A stretch of 39,893 nucleotides of DNA, from positions 1 to 39,893 of the forward strand of contig JAAUPE010000058.1 of the NCBI GenBank assembly GCA_012034595.1, given 5' to 3'. The notes under the pieces were generated by a model. It was not told the origin of the DNA. It worked only from the letters and a program-made list of their open reading frames with translations, and made no database searches. Below, one piece after another: positions 8,226 through 15,120 of this stretch. A program made the position numbers and the translations under genes. This DNA is from Calothrix sp. CSU_2_0 (GTDB taxonomy: Bacteria > Cyanobacteriota > Cyanobacteriia > Cyanobacteriales > Nostocaceae). The first letter of the stretch is position 1. Each line of letters starts with the position of its first letter.

Positions 8226-9230
8226 CTAAATGACAAAATGCTCCGTAATGCTTGCATCATCCAATCCGACTTTGACACTAAAGCGCTCTCCAATTTCCCC
8301 ATTGAACTGTAATTGGATGTAGTTATCAGCACTACGTGACTGTGCCTCTAAAAAGACATTGCCCGATTCATCCAAAACTGTCAAGATTATCCCTAATTGT
8401 AGGTAAATATGGCTTCCTGTCGGGTGAAGTTGAAGACGGACATTGGTTTTTTGATTTTCGTGAGGAATGATTTCCACAATTAAGATGGCAGGTTGATTGG
8501 CAATTTGGATACCTAAGTCGATTACCTTTCCCCGTCGAGTTGTACTCATTGTTTCACCCTCGCGGTTTATCAGTGCTGACTCACTGCTACGAAATAGGTA
8601 TGAAGGACGATATTCAGACTGACTAAGTATAGATTCGACAGTTTGCCAATCATGCTCTAAAACACCTGCCAACCACTGGCTTAAATTTACCAAAGTTGGA
8701 GTATTTATTGGTTCTTTAATTTGTTGTTTAACTTGTTGTTTAATTTGTTTGTATTGTTTGATATATGCAGTCAAAGCTTCTGGAGGTTGCAATTGATTCA
8801 ATGGTAATTCTTCCGTTTCAACACTCGGAGAAAAGCCCAAAATTTCCGCTTCCAATAAAGATTCATCAATCAGAACTACTATATAAGCTATTCTTTGATT
8901 CCATGTTTCCGCAGGGATGTAACAACCTTTGAGAGAAGCGCGTATGGGACGACATTCTAGCCGTCCAACACCGGAAACTTCTAAGTCAGAGACATCCATA
9001 CATAGCCGTAGTAAAGGGTTCCAACTATCACCAACTTCAAGATTAGTCGCGATACCCATCAAATCTAAGTAGTAATTGACCGTTAGAACAGAAAGGGTAT
9101 TAAAAAAAACCCGCTCAGATTTTTCGTGGGTTGGTTGCTGTTGGGCAAAAAGTTGTGCAGTGGTACGGGCAGATTCAGAAATTGGCAGCAACAACGAAAA
9201 ATTTTCTTGCTCGTCAGCAATGCGTGACAT
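8226..9230 (-). CDS. DUF1822 family protein
   Basis: A cyanobacterial DUF1822-type protein of unknown function, 334 aa, with no signal peptide or membrane span. Seen: an N-terminal helical part with AQLFAQQQPTHEKSERVFFNTLSV and NYYLDLMGI (residues 28-59), a middle region with YIVVLIDESLLEAEILGF, a lysine/glutamine-rich helix (IKQYKQIKQQVKQQIKE, about 157-173), and a C-terminal beta-rich half with RGKVIDLGIQIANQPAILIVEI and LQLHPTGSHIYLQLGI. This company (DUF1822 then CHAT-CHASE2 then DUF928, same strand, in order) is a recurrent cyanobacterial arrangement, which supports co-function in envelope signalling. It is the first gene of this minus-strand block; the intergenic region at 9231-9786 would hold its promoter. 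Confidence 0.85.
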   Translation of the reverse strand: MSRIADEQENFSLLLPISESARTTAQLFAQQQPTHEKSERVFFNTLSVLTVNYYLDLMGIATNLEVGDSWNPLLRLCMDVSDLEVSGVGRLECRPIRASLKGCYIPAETWNQRIAYIVVLIDESLLEAEILGFSPSVETEELPLNQLQPPEALTAYIKQYKQIKQQVKQQIKEPINTPTLVNLSQWLAGVLEHDWQTVESILSQSEYRPSYLFRSSESALINREGETMSTTRRGKVIDLGIQIANQPAILIVEIIPHENQKTNVRLQLHPTGSHIYLQLGIILTVLDESGNVFLEAQSRSADNYIQLQFNGEIGERFSVKVGLDDASITEHFVI

Positions 9231-9786
9231 GATTTACTCCCTAGTGGTAAATGCTGCTATTGAAATATCATCTAGTCTTAAGAATTTTATGCAAGAATTT
9301 TCTAAAATTCTTAAAATTCATCGATTTTAATCTGATAAATAAGACAGAGGATAGATCATCCTAGCTCAAGGGCTACCACTAATGTCAAGATAAGTATAAA
9401 TAAAAATCATACTTTAGCTAGTAGTCTGTCAAGAACTAATTGACGGTTGTAGAGACAGCGAAGTTGCCGGACAGAATCTTCTGTCCCGGCACATTCGCGT
9501 AGCATTGCAACGTCTCTACAGGATTGTGGATGTATACATAACCGTCAAAATAAAATTGACAGACGACTAGTTCACCTGTTTCAGTTTGCGATGGTCGATA
9601 GACCACTCCTACGGAGTATCGCGACCAAAAAGATAGTCATACTGCAGTTTGTGTAATTCCCGTATTCGGTTCCGAATTATTTATTTACAGTAAAAATTTG
9701 AATATTTTGCTCCCACCATCCGAAATTGTCCTGATTTATGTTGTTGAATTTATTTAGAGCATAAATAAAGTTATCGAGAAACCACT
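9231..9786. other. Intergenic region between divergent DUF1822 and flavoenzyme genes
   Basis: It has 556 bases without a gene. It contains the MITE-like element at 9418-9570 and, at 9594-9627, a nested hairpin with ACTCC-TAC-GGAGT at its core and GGTCGAT/ATC-CGACC-like outer arms. The promoters of both divergent transcripts should lie here, but I could not place -35/-10 boxes with confidence. Confidence 0.6.
9418..9570. mobile_element. MITE-like nested inverted-repeat element
   Basis: About 153 bp, bounded by imperfect terminal inverted repeats: left CTAGTAGTCTGTCAAG and right TTGACAGACGACTAG agree at nearly all of 15 positions, and a second inner match TGACGGTT / AACCGTCA extends the arms to about 30 bp. 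Inside, TGTAGAGAC (9448) pairs with GTCTCTACA (9512), and the centre (9466-9490) is a GCCGG-ACAGAA/TTCTGT-CCCGGC hairpin. It has no coding capacity, as expected of a non-autonomous element. The ends share CTAG, which could be a target duplication or part of the repeat. Confidence 0.55.
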
Positions 9787-10251
9787 ATGTCAGATATTCA
9801 ACCTACAAATACCTCAAAAGTTAGCAACTACGACATTATCGCTTTTGGGGATGAAGTACCTGGAATATTAGCTTTAGTCAGCGCTGCACGGGAACATTTT
9901 CGCCGCACAAATAAATATCCCCGTTCCCTACTACTATTCAAAGGTGACTCACAACTAGGAATTGGTGGTCATTTAGTCCGTGGTGGTTTGTCTTACCTAG
10001 ACCGTTCCGTTGTACCTACTGATATCCGCAAACAGTATAATTTAGCTACTTACGGCGATGAATCACCCATTTATAAAGAATTTTTGAAACGCACAGGTGT
10101 AGTTCAAGTTGGACTTGACCCCAAAAAGGGTGATTTTGTCCTTCGGGAAATGCTCAAAGAAGTTCGTACCGATATTCTCAGCAATGCCGATATCGCATCA
10201 GTCACTAAACAAGGACAAAAAAATTACAGCTATTCGTCTGACCAAAGGTGA
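9787..10251 (+). CDS. N-terminal fragment of FAD-dependent oxidoreductase 1
   Basis: 154 aa. It contains the FAD ADP-binding strand and loop YDIIAFGDEVPGILALVSAA (residues 16-35), the GIGGHLVRGGLSYLDRS block (about 59-75), and DPKKGDFVLREML. The last residues NYSYSSDQR follow the A7 run and do not belong to the family. As written it is unlikely to be functional alone, since the catalytic and C-terminal FAD blocks are in the other frame. Confidence 0.7.
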   Translation: MSDIQPTNTSKVSNYDIIAFGDEVPGILALVSAAREHFRRTNKYPRSLLLFKGDSQLGIGGHLVRGGLSYLDRSVVPTDIRKQYNLATYGDESPIYKEFLKRTGVVQVGLDPKKGDFVLREMLKEVRTDILSNADIASVTKQGQKNYSYSSDQR

Positions 10252-11395
10252 AACCTACACCGCAAAAATCTTCATTGATTCCACAGTCAATGCCGAACTT
10301 GCCCAATTCGCTGGGGTAAAAATGTTGAAAGGGTTTGAAACCTTTGGCTTACCAAACTCCGAACTTTCCGTGACACTGACATTTGAAACCGAAGGTTTGA
10401 GCGTCCAAGCATTAAAAAATGTCGAGATGCAACTCATGCAGCGTCTGGCAGATATTAATGATACAGAAGCACAAAACTGGATTAACATCGCAGCTGGTGA
10501 AGATAATGAACGCATTGCCGAACTGCGGAAACCTTTTGTCGATAACAAAAACGACCTCAGCAAAATCGCCTTGTATGCAGGTAGCGATTTTATTGACGTT
10601 CGCAGTTTTGCCCTTTCAATTGCCTATCACTCATATCGCGGTACTGTACTTTCCCTCGACCAAAGCAGCGCAGTATTAGACAAAGGGAACGTGGCAGTTT
10701 TCCCCAACAACAGAATGTCCTGGAATGCCCTCTTATTCGATGTTAATGCCCAACAAGCCGAAACCCTAGCCCGTGGAGATGCCAAACCCACTAGAGAAAT
10801 GCTCAAAGAAATGGATTTAGTCAGTAAGTGGTTTCAAGGCATTGGAGCTACCGCAGTCAAACCTGCACCTGAATTATACATCCGTCACGCTGGTAACATC
10901 ACAGGTGTCAACGACCCCCTCACAGGTGCAGAAATGCTCAAAGGTGGCGTTCCCGCAAACGAAGCATTCGGTACATTTGGCTACCACTTTGACATTCGTG
11001 GTGGAATTGAAGGGCTTGGTACAAGGGCATCCGCCAAAGGCTTAGGTAACGTTTTATTCTTCAAATTACCAGCACCTTTATTTAACATCGGAATGCAACA
11101 CGTACTACTACGAGACATTCCCAACCTAGCAGTTATCAGCCCCGCATCCGGATTTGAAGGTTACGCATCCTCCGCAGGACGGATTGTTGAATTTAACTGT
11201 GCAGTTGGTCAGGGAATAGGAATAGCAACCGCGATCGCAATTTTAAATAACACAAATCTCAACCAAATATCCAACAAAGAAGTCCGCGATATCCTCGCAA
11301 ACACCGGCAAACTCTCCAAAATTTACGGACAACCGCGATCGCAACAAGACCAAATTGCCCAACTCGACAACTTCGAGAACACCTTAGCAGCGTAG
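10224..11395 (+). CDS. C-terminal part of FAD-dependent oxidoreductase 1
   Basis: This continuation carries ITAIRLTKGETYTAKIFID, VNAELAQFAGVKMLKGFETF, the ELYIRHAGNITGVNDPLTGAEML block, and NLAVISPASGFEGYASSAGR with VGQGIGIATAIAIL near the end, the cofactor-binding C-terminal region of the family. An in-frame ATG exists at 10109, upstream of the break but in frame with this part, so a translated fragment is possible; its first residues are not family-like. The match to the paralogue at 11713-13371 is continuous from here to the end. Confidence 0.7.
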
Positions 11396-11712
11396 GACAA
11401 TATTTTGACGGGCTGGAGAAAATGAAATCAATCAAATTAGTCTGCGGCTCCGTCATTTATTTTAACAACTACAACTCTTCAATTGTTACAAGCTATTTGC
11501 TCCCCATACTTCAGACTTAGTGTTTTAACAACAAAATTAAAAACAGGTATTTAGTGATATTTGGTACTTAACTTTATATATACTTAAGTACACTCAAAAA
11601 TTAGACAAAAAATACCCCATACGGGTACTATTTTATTTTTAATTTATGACTGAAACCACACAAACAACCTTGTTAATTAATCTAAGAGGGCAGTAATTAT
11701 CAAGAGGTCATC
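11396..11712. other. Intergenic region between the two flavoenzyme genes
   Basis: It has 317 bases with no gene seen. It holds an 8-bp inverted repeat GTACTTAA ... TTAAGTAC (11564-11571 and 11584-11591, 12-base spacer) which could be an operator. The two flavoenzyme genes could therefore be separately transcribed. Confidence 0.5.
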
Positions 11713-13371
11713 ATGTATCAAATGGAGGCAGCAGTCCAAGCGGTAACCCGCAGTTATGACATTATATGTTTTGGGGATGAAGTTCCCGGTATACTCGCTT
11801 TAGTTTGTGCGGCAAGGGAATTTTATCGCAGAAAAAATCAATATCCCCGTACTTTACTCTTATTTAAAGGTAATTCTAAATTCGGAATTGGTGGTCATTT
11901 AGTCCGTGGTGGTTTAGCATATTTAGACCGTTCCTCAATTCCCGTAGCAATTCAACAAGAACGAAAATTAGATACATTCGGTGATTCACCAGCAATTTAC
12001 CAAGAATTTTTGAGCAAGTCGCAAGTAGAACAAATCGCGCTCGATCCAAAAAAAGCAGATTTTGCGCTGCGGGAAATGCTGCGAGAAACCCATGCGGATA
12101 TCCTCAGCAACGTAGAAATAAAATCCGTAGTCCAACAGGGACATAAAATCAGTGGAATTGAATTAACCAAAGGTGAAATTTACTTTGCCAAGCAGTTTAT
12201 CGACTGTACGGTAAATGCAGAATTGGCACAAGCAACAGTTGGAGTTAGTAAATATAAAGGGTTTGAAACTATAGGTTTGCCAGATTCCGAACTTTCGGTA
12301 ACTTTGGTATTTGAAACCCAAGGATTAAGTGTTGAAAAACTACAAAATATTGAGTATCAATACCTGAAACGTTTTACGAACCTTGCCGATAAAGAAGCAC
12401 AAGCATTAGTGAATATTGCTGCGGGAGGTGATGCAAATTATGCCGAACAATTGCGAAAAGACTTAGTTGATAAAAAAGGCTATCTCAAAGCGATCGCAAT
12501 CGGTAAGGATTATCTCGATATCCGCTCTCCAGCACTTTCCATTGCTTACCATGCATTTCGAGGTACAAAGTTAGATTTAGCAGCGAGTAAGGGTATTTTT
12601 AATAATGGGAATGTGGCACTTTTATCTAGTCATCTTCCCATTGAGAGTAGCAATCATCGCATGTCATGGAATGCTTTATTATTTAGCGTTAGTGCGGATG
12701 AAGCGGAAATATTAGCACGTGGAAAAGCCCAACCAACACGCAAAATGCTCGATGAAATGCTATTCGTGACAAGTTGGTTGCGATCGCTAGGTGCGGTAGA
12801 TGTAAAACCTGCGAAGGAGTTATATATTCGCCATGCAGGCAATATTACCAATGTCGTTGAACCATTAACTGGTGCAAAAATGCTTGCTGGTGGAGTTCCA
12901 GCAAACGAAGCGTTAGGTACTTTCGGCTATGATTTTGACTTTCGTGGAGCCATTCAAAGTATTATTCAGGGTATGGAAGAGCGTGCTAAAAATAAGAATT
13001 TTGGGAATCAAGAGTTTGGGAATAAGGGGTTTGGAAACTTAGCTTTTTTAACACCACCCTTATTTAACATTGGTATTCAACATGCTTTAATCAAATACGT
13101 ACCGAATTTAGCTGTTGTTGGTTCTTGTTCGGGATTTGAAGGTTACGCTTGTTTACCAGGTCGAATTGTCGAATTTAATTGTGGTGTTGGACAAGGTATA
13201 GGGATTGCTGCGGGAATTGCCCTAGCGCAAGACAGAGAAATCAACGAAGTCTCAAACAAAGAAGTACGTGATGTCATGGAAAGTATTGGCATATTACCCC
13301 AAATTTATGGCACAACCAACGAAGTTGCAGCAGCCCAATTAGATGATTTTGAACATTCAATCACAGCTTAA
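11713..13371 (+). CDS. FAD-dependent oxidoreductase 2 (intact paralogue)
   Basis: An intact 552-aa flavoprotein, tandem paralogue of the frameshifted gene upstream. Seen: the FAD ADP-binding strand YDIICFGDEVPGILALVCAA (residues 15-34; the usual GxGxxG is replaced by GDEVPG), GIGGHLVRGGLAYLDRS (about 58-74), KQFIDCTVNAELAQ, LYIRHAGNITNVVEPLTG, and the C-terminal VEFNCGVGQGIGIAAGIAL. These resemble the PF12831 FAD-oxidoreductase family, in which substrates are diverse and often unknown. Start ATG 11713 follows a GAGGTC-like region; ATG 11722 (M4) is possible. A short insertion (about residues 420-438) encodes an FGN-containing repeat absent from the paralogue. It lies 227 bases before the first GG-leader peptide gene, so it is a candidate peptide-tailoring enzyme (inference). 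No signal peptide, so cytoplasmic. Confidence 0.88.
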   Translation: MYQMEAAVQAVTRSYDIICFGDEVPGILALVCAAREFYRRKNQYPRTLLLFKGNSKFGIGGHLVRGGLAYLDRSSIPVAIQQERKLDTFGDSPAIYQEFLSKSQVEQIALDPKKADFALREMLRETHADILSNVEIKSVVQQGHKISGIELTKGEIYFAKQFIDCTVNAELAQATVGVSKYKGFETIGLPDSELSVTLVFETQGLSVEKLQNIEYQYLKRFTNLADKEAQALVNIAAGGDANYAEQLRKDLVDKKGYLKAIAIGKDYLDIRSPALSIAYHAFRGTKLDLAASKGIFNNGNVALLSSHLPIESSNHRMSWNALLFSVSADEAEILARGKAQPTRKMLDEMLFVTSWLRSLGAVDVKPAKELYIRHAGNITNVVEPLTGAKMLAGGVPANEALGTFGYDFDFRGAIQSIIQGMEERAKNKNFGNQEFGNKGFGNLAFLTPPLFNIGIQHALIKYVPNLAVVGSCSGFEGYACLPGRIVEFNCGVGQGIGIAAGIALAQDREINEVSNKEVRDVMESIGILPQIYGTTNEVAAAQLDDFEHSITA

Positions 13372-13520
13372 GTATCCTGGAAAAAACTTTAAACTCGAAA
13401 ATTGCTGTATGTAGTTTTCGGAAATGTAAAAGGTTAAATTTGACAATGACATTTTCTCAGGCAGGTAATTAAGTTTACAGAAAGCATAAGTGACTTTCAT
13501 CGTTATCCTTAGTATCTTGA

Positions 13521-13579
13521 TAACTATCAGCTAACACATAATGTTCAAATCAATCATTACATGTATTCGCTGATAGTTA
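13521..13579. promoter_or_regulatory. Inverted repeat just upstream of peptide gene 1
   Basis: A perfect 11-bp inverted repeat, TAACTATCAGC at 13521-13531 and GCTGATAGTTA at 13569-13579, encloses 37 bases. It ends 5 bases before the GTGGAG that forms the Shine-Dalgarno site. It could be an operator bound by a dimeric regulator, or a long-loop mRNA hairpin that controls translation of the peptide. Confidence 0.5.
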
Positions 13580-13597
13580 CTTGTGGAGATTTTTATC

Positions 13598-13849
13598 ATG
13601 TCTAACGAACTATTTATCGACGTTAGTGAAGAACAACAGCAAATTGTTGCTGGTGGTGGCTTCTTTGATGATGTTTATACCGACTTTGACTTGGATAAAG
13701 CTGAATTAATAGTAAATCTTGGTTCAGGTGAAGAAGGTAGCTTTGCCGATCAAGAATTTAGAGTCAAGAAGGTTAAGACCAAAGCTCGTAAAACTCTTAG
13801 CTACGATAACTATGACCCCTATTATGGTGGATACGGCGAAGAGTACTAA
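13598..13849 (+). CDS. GG-leader precursor peptide 1 (bacteriocin-like)
   Basis: An 83-aa precursor. The start is the ATG at 13598, preceded by GGAG with good spacing; an upstream in-frame GTG at 13583 would overlap that site. Leader: residues 1-20, NELFIDVSEEQQQIVAGG, the double-glycine type recognised by C39-peptidase exporters and typical of cyanobacterial CTB-like bacteriocin precursors. The predicted core (63 aa, from Gly21) begins GFFDDVYTDF and is acidic at its N-terminus, has a KVKTKARK basic patch, and ends in a Tyr/Gly-rich tail YDNYDPYYGGYGEEY. There is no cysteine, so lanthionine or disulfide chemistry is excluded. It is followed by a near copy and by the exporter genes, so export is well supported; activity is unknown. 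Confidence 0.85.
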   Translation: MSNELFIDVSEEQQQIVAGGGFFDDVYTDFDLDKAELIVNLGSGEEGSFADQEFRVKKVKTKARKTLSYDNYDPYYGGYGEEY

Positions 13850-13858
13850 TGAAGGACC

Positions 13859-13890
13859 AGGCAATTTATCAACAAAGGAATAAATTGCCT
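13859..13890. terminator. Hairpin after peptide gene 1
   Basis: AGGCAATTTAT / ATAAATTGCCT form a perfect 11-bp stem around a 10-base loop, 9 bases after the stop codon. No T-run follows, so it may be an mRNA stabiliser or partial attenuator rather than a full terminator. Confidence 0.5.
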
Positions 13891-13951
13891 AATCACGATA
13901 AAAAAGAATTTCAAGTATTAATTGTACAGAATACCTAAGGAACTTTCAACT

Positions 13952-14200
13952 ATGTCTAACGAATTGTTTATCGACGTTAGCGAAGAACAACAGCAAATCG
14001 TTGCTGGTGGCGGCTTTTTTGATGATGTTTACACTGACTTTGAATCCGATAAAGCAGAATTAATAGTTAATCTGGGTTCAGGTGAAGAAGGTAGCTTTGC
14101 CGATCAAGAATTTAGATTCAAGAAGGTTAAGACCAAAGCTAGCAAATACTTGGAATACGATAAATACGACCCGTACTATGGTGGTGGTGAAGAGTACTAA
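13952..14200 (+). CDS. GG-leader precursor peptide 2 (bacteriocin-like)
   Basis: An 82-aa near copy of peptide 1 with an identical 20-residue leader ending in VAGG. I chose the ATG at 13952 because it aligns with peptide 1 and follows AAGGAA; an upstream in-frame ATG at 13922 would add 10 residues. The core differs from peptide 1 at scattered positions: DFESDKAEL instead of DFDLDKAEL, RFKKVKTKASKYLEYDKYDPYYGGGEEY at the end (split here as RFKKVKTKASK, then YLEYDKYDPYYGGGEEY). The Tyr/Gly/Glu tail is kept and there is again no cysteine. A tandem duplication is the simplest origin; two sister peptides may act together. Confidence 0.85.
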   Translation: MSNELFIDVSEEQQQIVAGGGFFDDVYTDFESDKAELIVNLGSGEEGSFADQEFRFKKVKTKASKYLEYDKYDPYYGGGEEY

Positions 14201-14210
14201 TTAAAAGATT

Positions 14211-14243
14211 AGGCAATTATTTCGATTGAGGAACTAATTGCCT
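14211..14243. terminator. Hairpin after peptide gene 2
   Basis: AGGCAATTA at 14211-14219 pairs with TAATTGCCT at 14235-14243 around a 15-base loop. The arms match those of the hairpin after peptide gene 1 while the loops differ, so the structure came with the duplication and was kept. No clear T-run follows. Confidence 0.5.
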
Positions 14244-14454
14244 AGTCGAGATTCTCTAACGACAAAATAGAGCAAAATTAGAATCTTTAATAGAATTTCA
14301 TTTCTATTCCAAGGGTTTTGTTTGGAGTCAGCTATCAGTTTAATTAGGTTTATAAAAGACCAATTACTCACTGATGCTGACTATTTATTATCTTAATTGA
14401 TTAGTGATGGCAGTTCAAAAGGATAGGTAACGAACAAAAACCAAGTGTAAGAAT

Positions 14455-14802
14455 ATGCCAAAAGAATTTGACGAAGTTGAATCATCCGAAGAGTTAATAA
14501 AACCGGATTTATTTGTTGATGTAACAGTAGTCGAACAGGAGATTGCTAGTGGTGGACGTGCTTCTTCACTAGCTGGTGGATACGATTTCTTTTTTGATAA
14601 AACAGATGTCATAACTTTTGGTAATAATGAGTCTAATTTATCAGATGGTTCTCGCACCGCTTCTTCTAAGTCTTCGACGGGATATAAAATGTCGAGAATT
14701 TCGTTTGGCTTTGGAGGTGGGAAAAAACGTAGAGGTAGGAAATCGAAAAGTTTTGGTAGTTATGATTTCCTAAATATGTTGTTTGCGTTGATGAATATGT
14801 AA
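14455..14802 (+). CDS. GG-leader precursor peptide 3 with basic core
   Basis: A 115-aa small protein. Its N-terminal extension (PKEFDEVESSEELIKP, residues 2-17) precedes a leader DLFVDVTVVEQEIASGG with Gly-Gly at 33-34, closely matching the leaders of peptides 1 and 2 (LFIDVSEEQQQIVAGG). The predicted core (81 aa) is Ser/Gly-rich with a strongly basic GGGKKRRGRKSKSFG stretch and a hydrophobic end FLNMLFALMNM. It has no cysteine. Unlike the acidic peptides 1 and 2 it is cationic, so an acidic/basic pair is possible. The Shine-Dalgarno site is weak. It lies 318 bases before the exporter gene. Confidence 0.78.
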   Translation: MPKEFDEVESSEELIKPDLFVDVTVVEQEIASGGRASSLAGGYDFFFDKTDVITFGNNESNLSDGSRTASSKSSTGYKMSRISFGFGGGKKRRGRKSKSFGSYDFLNMLFALMNM

Positions 14803-15120
14803 AAGGTAAAGGAGAATAGAAAATAAGAAATCGGAAAAATTTAAATACAGCAGGGTGTATTTTCATATTCATATAGAGAGATATGTGAATGTCTTTTCTC
14901 CATCAGGTTTAAGAGATTAATAAATGTTTAGGACTTACGCAAAGAAACCCGGTGAGTCCAGTTGACGGTGTCGGTTTCCGTCCCGTCAAACTGGCGTAGC
15001 TTGCTACTCAAAGAGAAGCCGCTTGCGCGTCTACTCGCGGAGCGAGTACCCGAAGGGTTTCTATGCAAAATCGTTGTTTTGAGACTCCTAACTTCTAAAA
15101 TTTAGCAAGGTATTTTGAGG
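14803..15120. other. Intergenic region before the exporter, carrying a dispersed repeat
   Basis: No gene seen. Positions 14959-15035 hold a dispersed repeat also found at 24791-24941: a stem-loop with loop GTCGGTTTCCGTC and then GTAGCTTGCTACT...GAGAAGCCGCT-GCGCGTCTACT. A GACTTACGCAAA motif at 14933, common near such repeats in cyanobacteria, precedes it. Confidence 0.6.

Larger units (their letters stand above)
9787..11395 (+). pseudogene. FAD-dependent oxidoreductase 1, frame broken in a run of A
   Basis: The reading frame from ATG 9787 stops at 10251. The rest of the protein continues in another frame (from about 10224 to 11395). The break is a run of seven A at 10217-10223; with six A the protein reads VTKQGQKITAIRLTKGETYTAK, lining up with VVQQGHKISGIELTKGEIYFAK in the intact paralogue at 11713. 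The repaired protein is 535 aa. Family: FAD-dependent oxidoreductases resembling PF12831, with a modified dinucleotide-binding loop (FGDEVPGILAL), GGHLVRGGLSYLDRS, FIDSTVNAELAQFAG, and a C-terminal FAD-contact block GQGIGIATAIAI. The possible role is oxidation of the precursor peptides encoded downstream, an inference from position. It may be a real disruption, a sequencing error, or slippage. Confidence 0.75.

Noticed and set aside
13859-13890. Classical Rho-independent terminator after peptide 1
   Set aside because: The stem is good, but no T-run follows, so I kept it only as a hairpin with lowered confidence.
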